A stretch of DNA of 46,784 bases from Anaerolineales bacterium (GCA_016928575.1 JAFGKK010000107.1:1-46784), one strand, 5' to 3'; counted from the first letter of the stretch, positions 34,467 to 43,760 are shown. Numbers and translations are program-made. Notes: a model not told the origin generated them from the letters alone.

Positions 34467-36569
34467 TTATTTCTCTTCCACGCTCATCCGGGCGTCGACC
34501 GCGATCGGAACCGTTCCGCGGGGCCCGACGACGTAGGGATTGATGTCCAGCTCCTGGATCTGCGGATACTCCGTCACCAGCTGCGAAAGCCTCTGCAAGC
34601 CCTCGGCGATCGCGTCGATGTCGACTCCTTCCTCGCCGCGCACGCCCTGCAGCATCTTGTAGGTGCGGGTGCTAATCAGCATCTGCTTGGCCTCGTCGGC
34701 CGTCAGCGGCGCCAGGTAGAAGGAAACATCCTTCATCACTTCCACCATCGTTCCGCCCATGCCGAACATCATCAACGGGCCGAAGCGCGGATCGCGGTTC
34801 ATCCCGAGGATCACCTCGCGCACGCCCTTGCACATCTGCTGCACCAGCACCCCCAGAATCTGCGCGTCGGGGGCCTTCTTCGGCACGCGGTACATCATCA
34901 GGTCGAAGGCGTCCATCACCTCCTGGGCGTTGCGCATTCCGAGCTTCACCCCGCCCACGTCGGATTTGTGGATGATGTCGCGCGACCAGATCTTCATCAC
35001 CACCGGATATCCGATCTGATCGGCGATCGAGGCGGCCTGCTCGGGCGAGGTGGCCAGGGCCCCCTTGGGGGTGACAAAGCCGTAGGCTTCGAGGATTTCC
35101 TTGGCGTCGGCTTCGCCCACCTCGCGCAATCCCTGGCGGATGTGGCGCTCGATGATGATCTCCACCTTGTGGCGGTTGACCGGGAAGAGCTTCACCACGC
35201 GCTTGGGCTTGTTGCGCCAGCGCACGTGCTCGGTCATCACCTTGATCACGTCGACGGCGTTTTCCGGCGAGACGTATTGCGGAATGCCCGCCGCGCGCAG
35301 GACTTTCAGCGCCTCGGTGATTTTTTCCGCGCCGATGAAGCAGGCCAGGACGGGTTTGCCGGGCTTCTTCTTCACCACCCGCGCCACCGCCTCGGCCGTC
35401 TCCCGGCACTCGGTCATCGCCTGCGGGGTGAGGATCACCAGGGCGATGTCCACCCCGGGATCGTCGAGCACGGTGTCGAGCGCCTGCTCGTAGCGGTCTG
35501 CCAGCGCATCCCCGAGGATGTCCACCGGGTTGTGGACCGAAGCCGCCGCCGGCAGGAAGGACTCCAGCTTGTCCATCGTCGCATGCGCGAGCTGGGTGAA
35601 GCCCAGCCCTTCCCGCTCGACCGCGTCGGCCGCCATAATCCCCGGACCGCCGGCGTTGGTGATGATCGCCACCCGGTTGCCCTTCGGCAGGGGCTGGACG
35701 GCGAAGGCCTCGGCGTAGTCGAACTGCTTGTCGATCGACGGACAGCGGATGATCCCGGCGCGCTCGAAGCCCGCCTCGTAGGCGGTTTCCCCGCCGGCCA
35801 GCGAGCCGGTGTGGCTCGAGGCGGCCTTGGCCCCCACGGCGGTGCCGCCGGATTTGATCAGCAGAATGGGTTTGACGTTCGAAACCTGCTCGGCGCGGCG
35901 GACGAACATGTTGCCGTCGCTGATGCTTTCCAGGTATCCGGCGATGACTTTCGTCTCCGGATCGTCGCCCAGGGCGGCGATCAGGTCCAATTCGTTGACG
36001 TCGATTTTGTTGCCGATCGAGATCAGTTTGCTGAAGCCGATCCCGGAGGCGTTGGCCATATCCAGGATCGCGGCCAGCAGCGCGCCGGATTGCGACAGGT
36101 ATCCGATTCCCCCCGCCGCGGGCAGGCTCCCGCCGAAGCTGGCGTTGATTTTCCGCGAAGGGGCGATGATTCCCAGGCAGTTGGGGCCGATGACGCGGAT
36201 CCCGTACTGGGAGGCGGTCTGGGTGATCCGCTGTTCGAGCGCCAGCCCTTCTTTGCCCACTTCCTTGAAGCCGGCGGTGATGATGATCACCGCTTTCACC
36301 CCCAGCTTGCCGCATTGCAGCATGATCGCCGGAACGACCGGCGCGGGGACCACGATCACCACCAAATCCGGAACCTCCCCGATCGCAGGCAGGTCGGGGT
36401 AGCATTTCAACCCCAGAATCTCGTCCGCCTTGTTGTTGACCGGGAATACTTTTCCGGGAAATCCGGCTTCGATCATATTTTCAAGGATCTCGAATCCGAC
36501 TTTGGTTCTTTGGGTGGAGGCGCCGACGATGGCCACGGATTTGGGGGCAAAAAATTTCTCAAGACTCAT
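34467..36569 (-). CDS. ADP-forming acetyl/acyl-CoA synthetase, fused alpha-beta
   Basis: This 700-residue enzyme converts acyl-CoA, ADP and phosphate to acid, CoA and ATP, a substrate-level ATP source typical of fermenters. Order: CoA-binding domain (VAIVGASTQRTKVGFEIL; GPNCLGIIAPSRKINASF), succinyl-CoA-ligase-like domain with the phospho-His motif ASSHTGSLAGGETAYEAGFERAG (about 255), then a C-terminal ATP-grasp domain from about 470 (VVMKIWSRDIIHKSDVGGVKLG, GMGGTMVEVMKDVSFYLAPL, ELDINPYVV). Both halves in one chain match the bacterial and Pyrococcus-like NDP-forming type. The ATG at 36569 follows GAGGAACG. It may also work in the reverse direction for acetate use. Confidence 0.92.
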   Translation of the reverse strand: MSLEKFFAPKSVAIVGASTQRTKVGFEILENMIEAGFPGKVFPVNNKADEILGLKCYPDLPAIGEVPDLVVIVVPAPVVPAIMLQCGKLGVKAVIIITAGFKEVGKEGLALEQRITQTASQYGIRVIGPNCLGIIAPSRKINASFGGSLPAAGGIGYLSQSGALLAAILDMANASGIGFSKLISIGNKIDVNELDLIAALGDDPETKVIAGYLESISDGNMFVRRAEQVSNVKPILLIKSGGTAVGAKAASSHTGSLAGGETAYEAGFERAGIIRCPSIDKQFDYAEAFAVQPLPKGNRVAIITNAGGPGIMAADAVEREGLGFTQLAHATMDKLESFLPAAASVHNPVDILGDALADRYEQALDTVLDDPGVDIALVILTPQAMTECRETAEAVARVVKKKPGKPVLACFIGAEKITEALKVLRAAGIPQYVSPENAVDVIKVMTEHVRWRNKPKRVVKLFPVNRHKVEIIIERHIRQGLREVGEADAKEILEAYGFVTPKGALATSPEQAASIADQIGYPVVMKIWSRDIIHKSDVGGVKLGMRNAQEVMDAFDLMMYRVPKKAPDAQILGVLVQQMCKGVREVILGMNRDPRFGPLMMFGMGGTMVEVMKDVSFYLAPLTADEAKQMLISTRTYKMLQGVRGEEGVDIDAIAEGLQRLSQLVTEYPQIQELDINPYVVGPRGTVPIAVDARMSVEEK

Positions 36570-36834
36570 GACGTTCCTCGGTGGAAGGATCCGGTTCAAA
36601 AACGCGCTATTTTACCACGACGCAAGGCCGCAGTAAGCTCCGGCGCTCCGGAATCTCATCGAAGTATACCGCCTTCCGCACAAACTGTCGCCGCAGCAAA
36701 GTAACCTCATGAAGGAATCCGCATTTCGGGGAAGAAAACTACGTAAAAAAAAAGAAGCCCGCGGCGGTCCATGCCGGCCGCCCGGGCCGCCTTGCGTGCC
36801 TACCCGAAGAAACGCCCCGCGCCCGGCAGCGGCC

Positions 36835-37551
36835 CTATTGCAGCGCGGCGATCAACAGGAAAAGAATGACGACGGCGATCATACAGCCCCCGGCCAGCGC
36901 GATCTTCGTCTCCATCGACAGCGAAGTCCACCGGCTTCGGCGCTGAACCTGCCCGTCCGGTCCGAGATCCCCCGCCGGCGGTTCCCGCCGCTCGGCGCCC
37001 GGCCCCGATCGCCGGATGTCATCCTTGTCGATCAGCCGCATGTAGCGCTTGGTCAATTCCAGTTCGTCGCTGGTCGTGAACATGCGAATGTTCTTGGGAT
37101 ACGATTCCATGGGGAAATCGTCCGCGCCGGAAAGCCCGACCTGCGGCTCCCAGACCCTGGCCGACGTCCGGGCCGATCCCCGCCGCACGATGGCCGTCCT
37201 GCCCTCCAGTTTGCGGGTGGACCGGGCGGCGTGGAATGAACCGGCGCCGGCCTTCAGCGCCGCCCCGCAGGACGGGCAGAAGGCGGCCTGGAACGCCCCC
37301 CACAGCGCCCGCTCGCAGTTCGGACAGCGCAATCTCGTGAAGGAGAAAACCGCCAAACCGAAGGCGGCCGCCGCCAGGACGCCCGCCGCGGCCAACAGCA
37401 CGCCGCTCCATTGGGCATCCCGCGCCGAAGGGATTCCGTAGAGTGCGAATCCGACGGCGGACAAAAGCAAAGCGGCCGCGGCGGCCAACCGGATGTTGCG
37501 GGCGGACCGGGACCGGCTGCCGAATTCTTCAATCAGGCTTGAATCGTCCAT
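36835..37551 (-). CDS. membrane protein with double zinc ribbon
   Basis: This 238-residue protein has two N-terminal membrane helices (about 20-40 and 50-72), a zinc-ribbon pair CPNC (about 79) and CPSC (about 96), a soluble middle part rich in Arg, and a C-terminal helix (about 217-236). I recognise no catalytic motif. The start at 37551 follows GAGGA. It stands apart from neighbours by 180-265 bp of non-coding DNA on each side, and hairpins at about 37675-37693 and 37707-37729 lie upstream. Function unknown; zinc-ribbon membrane proteins often act as assembly or regulatory factors. Confidence 0.7.
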   Translation of the reverse strand: MDDSSLIEEFGSRSRSARNIRLAAAAALLLSAVGFALYGIPSARDAQWSGVLLAAAGVLAAAAFGLAVFSFTRLRCPNCERALWGAFQAAFCPSCGAALKAGAGSFHAARSTRKLEGRTAIVRRGSARTSARVWEPQVGLSGADDFPMESYPKNIRMFTTSDELELTKRYMRLIDKDDIRRSGPGAERREPPAGDLGPDGQVQRRSRWTSLSMETKIALAGGCMIAVVILFLLIAALQ

Positions 37552-37706
37552 GCAATCCTCAGCATTGTCCGTTGCGGAATCCCCTGCCGTACGGCGGAGG
37601 CCGAACGGCATTGTACCTTGTCGCAGTGAATTCACCTTTCCGCATTATTGAACTCTTAATTTAAAACGCCCCGAACAGGGTGTGGATCACCCTGGTCGAT
37701 CCCCGT

Positions 37707-37729
37707 CCGGCTTGGCAGAGCCAAGCCGG
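37707..37729. terminator. terminator-like hairpin after the methyltransferase gene
   Basis: CCGGCTTGG pairs perfectly with CCAAGCCGG around CAGAG, about 90 bp after the methyltransferase stop. A second 7-bp stem (CAGGGTG/CACCCTG) lies at about 37675-37693. No T-run is seen. Confidence 0.45.
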
Positions 37730-37817
37730 CGCAGCCCGCATTCCGTACAGGCATATCGAGACGGCGGCATTTTGCGGTGGTTTTGCCCTCCCGCCGGAAT
37801 CCGCGGCGCCGGCGGAA

Positions 37818-38408
37818 TCATTCCTTCCGGCAGATCAACACGCCTTTGCCCACCGGCACGATCAGGGAATCCACGCGCGGATCCGCCTGCGCCCTTTCCA
37901 GCACCGGCCGGAGAGAATCGGCATGGCTGACCGCGTTGTCGGCGGCCAGGATCCCGCCGGGAACCAGGTTGGGGACTACCGCTTCGTAGCAGTCGGAGTA
38001 GATTTCCTTTTCCGCGTCCAAAAAACAAAACGCAACCTGCCGGAACGCCGCCGGATGGTTGCGCGCATCGCCTTCAACCAGTTCCACCCACTGTTCGATC
38101 CCCGCCCGGCTCAAAGTCTCCCGCGCCAGGGCGGCCTTCTCCGGCAGAATCTCGAACGCGGTCAGGCGCCGGTCGAAGCGCTCGCAGGCCAGCGCCAGCC
38201 ACATCGTCGAATACCCGGCGCTGGAGCCGATTTCAAGCCACGCGCCCGGCGGCGTGCCCGCCGCCAGCAGGGCCAGGAACCGGCCGGTCTCGGGCGGGAT
38301 TTGGCGCAGGCGCCGCTGGCGGGGCGTGCCGTCGGCGCGGTCCCGGCGGTCGATCGCCTCCAATTGGCGCATCCGTTCGAGGATTTCCGGCCGGATGTTG
38401 TGGAACAT
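37818..38408 (-). CDS. SAM-dependent O-methyltransferase
   Basis: This 196-residue protein resembles the small O-methyltransferase family (COMT/CCoAOMT-like). It has motif [17 protein letters not shown] at about 58-73, an acidic residue at FEIL (about 86), [10 protein letters not shown], and [32 protein letters not shown], in which DAEK replaces the usual metal-binding DADK. It probably methylates a small molecule hydroxyl group. It is the last gene of a minus-strand run that begins at 40183, with a 25-bp gap to the gene before it. Confidence 0.82.
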   Translation of the reverse strand: MFHNIRPEILERMRQLEAIDRRDRADGTPRQRRLRQIPPETGRFLALLAAGTPPGAWLEIGSSAGYSTMWLALACERFDRRLTAFEILPEKAALARETLSRAGIEQWVELVEGDARNHPAAFRQVAFCFLDAEKEIYSDCYEAVVPNLVPGGILAADNAVSHADSLRPVLERAQADPRVDSLIVPVGKGVLICRKE

Positions 38409-38433
38409 GGACGCCTATTCTCCCTTCACTCCA

Positions 38434-39243
38434 TCAAGCCGAATCCCTTCCCGGGCCGGCCCGGCTGGGAAGGGTCTCCCGCCACGGCGAGCATAAATCC
38501 CTGACCGGCTCGAGGACTCGATCCGCGTGCGACGGCCCGACATGGACGTTGCCGTCCGACATGCTTCGGCGCAGGGCGCCCTCCGGATCCGCGAAAGGGT
38601 CGAACGGATCCAGGAAATGAAAATCGAAAGCGGAACATTGTTCGGCCAGCGACCGGTTGAGAATCCGGCGGGCTTCGACCCGTTCGGCGAGGGTGCCGGC
38701 GATGGGAAACGCCGGATTTGGGGCTTGATCGGTGGGAGGAATGACCGACAAGATGACCGTCCGCAGGGCGCGCGCGTCCTTTTGGATTTCAGAGACGGAC
38801 CGGAGAAATCCTCCGGCCAAACTTGCGGCGAGGGAGGCGACGGTCACGCCCTGCCGACGGGCCTGCGGAACGAGATGGCAGCGCACGTCGATTTCCCCCA
38901 GGCACCAGATGACGATATCCCGGTCGTGCACGCCCAGATCGCTCAAAAGCAGGGCGGCGCGTCCGTCGCGCGCGATCCGGTGCATCGTCACCGGCCCCAG
39001 GTGATGCAGCCGGATGTCCGGCGCGCCGCGGAAAATGAACTTCGCATGGCTGTCTCCCACGGCGTGCACCGCAGGCCGGCGTGGGAATGATCTATGGACC
39101 AAAGAGGCGGCCCGCCAGCACCAGGCGCGGATCCGGCGGAACGATCCGCCCAGGATGGCTGGCGACGTTTTGCGGCCGCGGGATCCCTGCGGCAGACGGA
39201 CCGGATCCATCCGTGCCCCGGTGCGTTCCGTCAAATCACGCAT
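38434..39243 (-). CDS. SGNH/GDSL-hydrolase-like protein
   Basis: This protein of about 270 residues has VHAVGDSHAKF (a GDS-type nucleophile block), an IVIWCLGEIDVRCH block (like the Gly/Asn block III), and a C-terminal DGNVHV that could hold the catalytic Asp and His. That order matches SGNH-type esterases, but the similarity is loose. Start sites at 39258, 39243 and 39210 are possible; 39243 gives an 8-base overlap with the upstream stop. It is transcribed with the cyclase-like gene before it and the methyltransferase after it. The substrate is not predictable. Confidence 0.6.
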   Translation of the reverse strand: MRDLTERTGARMDPVRLPQGSRGRKTSPAILGGSFRRIRAWCWRAASLVHRSFPRRPAVHAVGDSHAKFIFRGAPDIRLHHLGPVTMHRIARDGRAALLLSDLGVHDRDIVIWCLGEIDVRCHLVPQARRQGVTVASLAASLAGGFLRSVSEIQKDARALRTVILSVIPPTDQAPNPAFPIAGTLAERVEARRILNRSLAEQCSAFDFHFLDPFDPFADPEGALRRSMSDGNVHVGPSHADRVLEPVRDLCSPWRETLPSRAGPGRDSA

Positions 39244-40183
39244 CCGCCCGTCCCGCATGGCGCAGGATGCGCAAGGCCTGCAGGGTCACCCAGCGGTCCG
39301 TCTCCGGCGGCGCGCCCATTTCGCGCCAGGTGCGGGTGCGGAAGGGACTGCTCCCCTTCCAGCGGCCGTCCGGCCGGCGGCGCGATTCCAGCCAATCCAG
39401 CGCCGGACGCGCGCCGCGATGATCCAGGAACTCCAGCTCGTCCAGCACGCGCAGGGTGAAGAGAATGTCCGCCTGATAGAAAAGCGGGAAGTTCAATTTG
39501 AACCACAGCGGGCTGACCCTTCCTCCGCGCGGAACCGGATAATCAGCCCGCTCCAAATGATGGTCCCGAAGCAGAAAGTTAACGCCCTTCCTAACGGCGG
39601 CCTCCACGTTACGGTCGCGGCGCGGTTTCGGAATCGCCGCCAGCCCCCACAATACGCGCGCCACGCCCCAGGCGCAGGCTTTTCCGCCGTTCCACCCGCA
39701 CGCGCAGTCCCCGTCGGAAACCGCCCGGGCGCAAAACCGGGTCAACCGCTCCAGGCGGTCGTCTTCCGCGGCCCGCACGCTCCACGCGTAGCGAAGGATG
39801 TTGCCGAACAGGCAGGACCAAGGGAAGGATTCCGATTCCAAACCTGCTTGCACCTTGCCGCGGGTTGCCTCGAGCATATAACCGGCCCCGCGCCGAAACC
39901 GCGCATCGGCCCTTTCCGCTCCCAATTCCGCAAGCAGCATCATGCTCCAATGCGTGCTGAAATATTTCGGCCCGTAGTAGCCGAAATCGATTTTCCAGTT
40001 GCCTTGCTTGGATTGGCGGGAGAGGATCGCCGGTATCGCGCCGGTCCGCATCCCTCGCGCCTTCGCCGCGCGGACCCGCGCCGCCGGCGGGGAGCACAGG
40101 CGCGGATCGCTCAGGGTCTGGTAAACGATGGAAGGAGTCTGCGAGTCCAGCAGCCAGGATATCCGTTCGTCAGTCGGTTTCAT
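39236..40183 (-). CDS. alpha/alpha-barrel protein of terpene-cyclase/prenyltransferase type
   Basis: This 315-residue protein consists of repeated helix pairs like those in squalene-hopene cyclases and prenyltransferase beta subunits: GNWKIDFGYYGPKYFSTHWSM, GKACAWGVARVLWGL, GVNFLLRDH, and RPALDWLESRRRPDGRWKG, where QXXDGXW-like ends occur. The catalytic DXDD motif of squalene cyclases is not seen, so it is probably not a hopene synthase. ATG at 40183 follows GGGGAGG. First gene of a three-gene minus-strand run with the SGNH-like and methyltransferase genes. Function unknown. Confidence 0.65.
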   Translation of the reverse strand: MKPTDERISWLLDSQTPSIVYQTLSDPRLCSPPAARVRAAKARGMRTGAIPAILSRQSKQGNWKIDFGYYGPKYFSTHWSMMLLAELGAERADARFRRGAGYMLEATRGKVQAGLESESFPWSCLFGNILRYAWSVRAAEDDRLERLTRFCARAVSDGDCACGWNGGKACAWGVARVLWGLAAIPKPRRDRNVEAAVRKGVNFLLRDHHLERADYPVPRGGRVSPLWFKLNFPLFYQADILFTLRVLDELEFLDHRGARPALDWLESRRRPDGRWKGSSPFRTRTWREMGAPPETDRWVTLQALRILRHAGRADA

Positions 40184-40280
40184 ACGGACCTCCCCGCGGA
40201 TGGATCCCGGATTTAGCCTCCGGCCGGCGCGGGCTTCCATCCGCGTCCGGAAAGCACCTCGAGGCGTACTCGCGGGCGGT

Positions 40281-40433
40281 TCACTTGCGGTTCAGGACGA
40301 TCAACGCCCCGAGGACCCCGGGCACCCAGCCGATCAAGGTCAGCAGGGTGACGATGACGATCGAACCGCAGCCCTTATCGATGACGGCCAGGGGAGGCAG
40401 GAGGATGCAGAGCAGTACCCGTCCGAGCGACAT
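40281..40433 (-). CDS. YqaE/Pmp3-family small membrane protein
   Basis: This 50-residue protein contains two membrane helices and the family pattern LLCILLPPLAVIDKGCG followed by VTLLTLIGWVPGVLGALIVL. Pmp3/YqaE proteins are small membrane proteins linked to salt or membrane stress. The ATG at 40433 follows AAAGGAG. It is single, with 97 bp to the next gene downstream. Confidence 0.88.
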   Translation of the reverse strand: MSLGRVLLCILLPPLAVIDKGCGSIVIVTLLTLIGWVPGVLGALIVLNRK

Positions 40434-40761
40434 GCCGTTCTCCTTTCGGCGATGCAGGAAACTCGCAGTTGATCCATCGCAGCAATCTACGAGCAGCGGA
40501 AAATATCGGTTTTTTACCGAACGAGGCAGGCTTCCACCGCCCATCACCCCCCCCGCGGCTGCGCCGGGTGTTGACCACGCCCTTCGGCGGTGTCTTGGCG
40601 GGCATTTCTAGGAGTACGCCCGTACCACCCGGCAGAAGCAGGGTTTTTCTGCTAAGCGGCGCCCCCCGCACGGAGGTGCGTTCCGGAGTGAAGCCCGTTC
40701 CAGCCCGCCCGGCGGGTTTGCCGGGGCGGGACTCGCCAAGACATCCGGTTTTATATCCCGA
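40434..40761. other. intergenic region, no gene seen
   Basis: 328 bp between a secreted protein gene and the YqaE-like gene. It is GC-rich and no frame has a recognisable start or protein-like composition. It presumably holds the YqaE promoter, which I could not pin down. Confidence 0.4.
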
Positions 40762-41568
40762 CTAATGGTAGACGTTGACCCAAACCGCGTCGTATCGGCA
40801 CATCGCGGTGCCGGATTCCGCTTCGGCGAACAGGCTGATCGTCCCGGCCGTCAGGCCCGAATCCGTCACCGTCCCCGCCAAGCGTCCGTTGAAAAACACC
40901 TTCAGCGTTTCCCCGCGCGCATACAACAGCACCCGGGTCCGCGCGCCGTCCGCCAGGATAAGCTCCCCATCGGCGGCCGGCTCGATCAGGACTTCCGCGA
41001 CCACTCCGCCGGCGAAGCGCAGCAACGACCAGAAGGCGGCCCCCTCCGTCCGTTCCAGCCGCAACGCGTACCAGTCCCCCTCACCGTCGGAGCGGAAACG
41101 GTATCCGCAAGCGGCCGTCGCGGCGGAGGATTCCAGGCTGACGGAAGCCGCCATGGCGTAATCGCCGTCTTCCGCGGAACCGCAACCCTCGACCGGCTCG
41201 GCCGCCGGCTTTCCCCCCGCTCCGCTCTCGATCTCGCGGACGGTCTCTTCGTAGCAAATATCGTATGGGCTGTACGGAGTTTCCAAATCCGCCCGGTCCA
41301 ATTCAGAGTCGATGTACCGGATGATGCTTAAATCGTCTTGGGCCTCCACCGCATCGTAGAAATCCTCGATTTCTTCCAATCGGAGAGGGGATTCCGTTTT
41401 TTTCGGTTCCAGGATGGGGGCCGTTTTATCCGCTCGCAGGGAAGATTCCATTTCCTCCGTTTTCAAAGGGGATTCCGTTTTTTCCACCGGGGAACCGGCA
41501 AGGGCGCTGCAGGATAGGGACATCAGCAGGCCGGCCCACAACAGAAACGGGGCAAGGGTTCGTTTCAT
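40762..41568 (-). CDS. secreted protein with C-terminal jelly-roll-like domain
   Basis: This 268-residue protein has a signal peptide (LAPFLLWAGLLMSLSCSALAG). A charged, repetitive segment follows (about 28-75, repeats of KTESPLKTEE, RADKTAPIL and KKTESPLRLEE). The last 130 residues look like a LamG/concanavalin-type beta-sandwich (YALRLERTEGAAFWSLLRF, GETLKVFFNGRLAGTVTDSG, AEAESGTAMCRYDAVWV). Such domains bind sugars or act as structural modules. The ATG at 41568 follows a strong AAGGAGGAG. Exact role unknown. Confidence 0.7.
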   Translation of the reverse strand: MKRTLAPFLLWAGLLMSLSCSALAGSPVEKTESPLKTEEMESSLRADKTAPILEPKKTESPLRLEEIEDFYDAVEAQDDLSIIRYIDSELDRADLETPYSPYDICYEETVREIESGAGGKPAAEPVEGCGSAEDGDYAMAASVSLESSAATAACGYRFRSDGEGDWYALRLERTEGAAFWSLLRFAGGVVAEVLIEPAADGELILADGARTRVLLYARGETLKVFFNGRLAGTVTDSGLTAGTISLFAEAESGTAMCRYDAVWVNVYH

Positions 41569-41693
41569 CTTTTTTCTCCTCCTTCCGCCTTGGGGGATCC
41601 GCAAACCTAGAACGGCTTCCCGGCAGGGATTCCTCCGCAGGCCAACCATCCTGGATTGTACACGGATTCTCGTCCGCGGAAAAACGGGGGCGC

Positions 41694-42581
41694 TTAAAAA
41701 ATCCAGCCCAACGGCCCCAGGATCAGCCGCAAGGAGATGTACAGCAGGGCGATGTAATGGAGAATGTGCACCAAAGCCTGCCTGCGGCTCATCGCCTGCG
41801 CGCTCGAGGAGTGGACGGGATTGTCCAGACCCTGGCGATGCCAAATTCCGGCGGCGATCAAGGCGAACGCCACGAACCACCCGGAACGCAGGAAGAAGGC
41901 GGCGATAAGCTCCCCCAGATCCAGCCAGGCAATCGAGCCGGCGGCGAGGAGGACCGCCGCCGCCAGCAGCGCCGCCAAACCGGCGGCCACCCGCCTGTCG
42001 TCTTTTTCCTTGAGCGAAGAAAAGATAACATGGAACAGCAAGCCCCCGTCCAGCTTTGCCAGCGGCAGGAGGTTGGAAATGGCGAGGATCCCGCCCGCCG
42101 TGAGCAGATCCTTCCCGAATTGAGCGGCCGATCCGGAAAAGGCGCTGCGCATCAGGGATCCGGCAAGCATCAGAAGGATATTGGCCGTGACGCCGGCCTG
42201 GAGCAACCAGGCCACCGCGTTCCAGGGAAGCGAGTCACTTTTCCGTTTCTCCTCCCGGTCGAGAGGGGCCGCCGCGGCGCCCAAAGGCAACAGCCACCAG
42301 ATCCGGCTGCGGATTCCGTTCCGCCGGAACACGAATAGGTGCCCGAGTTCGTGGAACAGCATCTGCAGCAGCAGCGCCAGCGAGAGGCGGAACGCCTCGG
42401 CGAGATCGCGCAAGGGCAGCCAGCAACAGGCCGTGAAGAGCGCGAGGAACAACAGCGGGGAGAGCGCCTGAATCCACGCAGCCCGCCGGCGGTCGATCAT
42501 GCGCCAGACGAAGTCCGCCCCGCGGTTTTTTTCGCCGGCGGAACCGCTCCGATCATAGGCAAGGTTCTTCGGAATCGTCAT
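41694..42581 (-). CDS. M50-like site-2-protease family membrane protein
   Basis: This 295-residue membrane protein has the zinc motif HELGH (about 89-93, in LFHELGHLFVF) and a second motif NLLPLAKLDGGLLFHV (about 165-180), as in S2P-type intramembrane metalloproteases where NPxPxxxLDGG binds zinc. Six or so helices surround these. Substrates could be anti-sigma factors or other membrane proteins. The start is taken as the ATG at 42581; MIDRRRAAW at 42503 is an alternative, and neither has a good ribosome site. It follows the SMP-30-like gene by 36 bp. Confidence 0.75.
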   Translation of the reverse strand: MTIPKNLAYDRSGSAGEKNRGADFVWRMIDRRRAAWIQALSPLLFLALFTACCWLPLRDLAEAFRLSLALLLQMLFHELGHLFVFRRNGIRSRIWWLLPLGAAAAPLDREEKRKSDSLPWNAVAWLLQAGVTANILLMLAGSLMRSAFSGSAAQFGKDLLTAGGILAISNLLPLAKLDGGLLFHVIFSSLKEKDDRRVAAGLAALLAAAVLLAAGSIAWLDLGELIAAFFLRSGWFVAFALIAAGIWHRQGLDNPVHSSSAQAMSRRQALVHILHYIALLYISLRLILGPLGWIF

Positions 42582-42617
42582 GGGAGGATTGGGGATGCGC
42601 CCCCGGCCCGCCGGACG

Positions 42618-43478
42618 TCAGACGTTCACCCTGGAAGCGAATTCCGGCACGCCCGGAACGCCGGGCCGGATGCGAAACACGGCGCCGGCTCCTTGCCCCT
42701 CTTCCGCCTTCGCCTTCCCGTCGAGCGCGGTGGTGACGAAGGCCGTTTCGTAGGAATCCCCTCCGAAGGCGACGCTGGAAACCTTGCGGGCGGGAAAGTC
42801 GAACCGCGCGACTTCGACCGCGTCGGGCGAATAGCGGAACAGGGCGGAGCCGTTCCAGCGCGCGGACCAGACAAACCCCTGCGAATCCACCGTCAGCCCG
42901 TCCGGCGATCCCAGGTTCTCCGGCGTCTCAAGCCAGACCCGCTGCCGGCTCAGATTCCCCGTCCCTTCATCGTAGTCGAAGAGATAAATCCGGCGGGCGC
43001 GTGAATCGGTGAAATACATCCCGGTGCGGTCCGGAGTGAATCCCATGCCGTTCGGGGTGCCGAGGTCTTCGAGGATCCCGTGCAACGATCCGTCCGGATC
43101 CAGCCGGTACAGGCGGCCGCCGTGCGCCGCGGTCGACATCGTCCCGCAGAACACCCGGCCGCGCGGGTCGGCAATCACGTCGTTGAAGCGGCCATCCTCC
43201 TCACCGGCGGTTTCCCGGCGCAGGTATGTCAACTCGCCGGCGTTCCAGCGGGCGATCGCCCCACGGGCCATGAACAACAGCAGGGCGCCGTCGGCCTGGA
43301 TGGTAAACCCGCCGACCGGCTCCCCGCGCCGACACTCCTCCCACTTCCCGTCAGCCGGATCCAATCGGTACAGCTTTCCGCGGGGGATATCCGTCCAATA
43401 CAACCGGCGCTCGGCGGGATGCCAAAGCGGGTTTTCGGCGATGTCGAACTGTCCATCGGCAATCCGTTCAGGCTGCAT
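42618..43478 (-). CDS. SMP-30/gluconolactonase-family lactonase
   Basis: This 286-residue six-bladed beta-propeller probably hydrolyses a sugar lactone. Family motifs: AENPLWHPAERRLYWTDI with the metal-ligand Glu (about 15), GRFNDVIADPRGRVFCGT with the Asn and Asp ligands, TPNGMGFTPDRTGMYFTDS and GSPDGLTVDSQGFVWSA. No signal peptide, so it is cytoplasmic. The ATG at 43478 follows GGGAGGG. It precedes the M50-like gene on the same strand by 36 bp, although a functional link is not obvious. Confidence 0.9.
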   Translation of the reverse strand: MQPERIADGQFDIAENPLWHPAERRLYWTDIPRGKLYRLDPADGKWEECRRGEPVGGFTIQADGALLLFMARGAIARWNAGELTYLRRETAGEEDGRFNDVIADPRGRVFCGTMSTAAHGGRLYRLDPDGSLHGILEDLGTPNGMGFTPDRTGMYFTDSRARRIYLFDYDEGTGNLSRQRVWLETPENLGSPDGLTVDSQGFVWSARWNGSALFRYSPDAVEVARFDFPARKVSSVAFGGDSYETAFVTTALDGKAKAEEGQGAGAVFRIRPGVPGVPEFASRVNV

Positions 43479-43702
43479 GCCACCCTCCCATTGGCGGAAT
43501 TGCTGTCCGGCCGGATTCTACCCGAAGGCGGTTTCAGCCGGGTGAACCGCGATTCTCCAAACAATCCTGGGCGGGGTCCATGACAGACGCTCTTCCCCCG
43601 ACCAAGGCAGTCCTCCCGACCGCCTTTGGACGGCTTTTCGAACTGTTTTTTTCGCGAAAAACGGCCGACCCGCAAACCGCCCGCAAAAAGCATCCTGGGG
43701 CC

Positions 43703-43731
43703 TTGACAGGAAAAACGAAATAGAGTACTCT
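43703..43731 (+). promoter_or_regulatory. promoter of the regulator/ABC-exporter operon
   Basis: TTGACA at 43703-43708 and TACTCT at 43726-43731 are 17 bp apart. The -10 box lies within the first of two operator palindromes. Confidence 0.65.
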
Positions 43732-43750
43732 ATGTTATAGAGTACTCTAT
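43720..43750. promoter_or_regulatory. double operator, two ATAGAGTACTCTAT palindromes
   Basis: Identical perfect 14-bp palindromes occupy 43720-43733 and 43737-43750, 17 bp centre to centre. They cover the -10 box and transcription start, so a bound protein would block transcription. The winged-helix regulator encoded at 44333 is the natural candidate for autorepression. Confidence 0.75.
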
Positions 43751-43760
43751 TGGAGGCTTC

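Noticed and set aside
32603-36704. Long plus-strand frames opposite the acetyl-CoA hydrolase and acyl-CoA synthetase genes
   Set aside because: Both are shadows (555 and 790 codons) of genes with full catalytic motifs on the other strand, caused by high GC at third positions.
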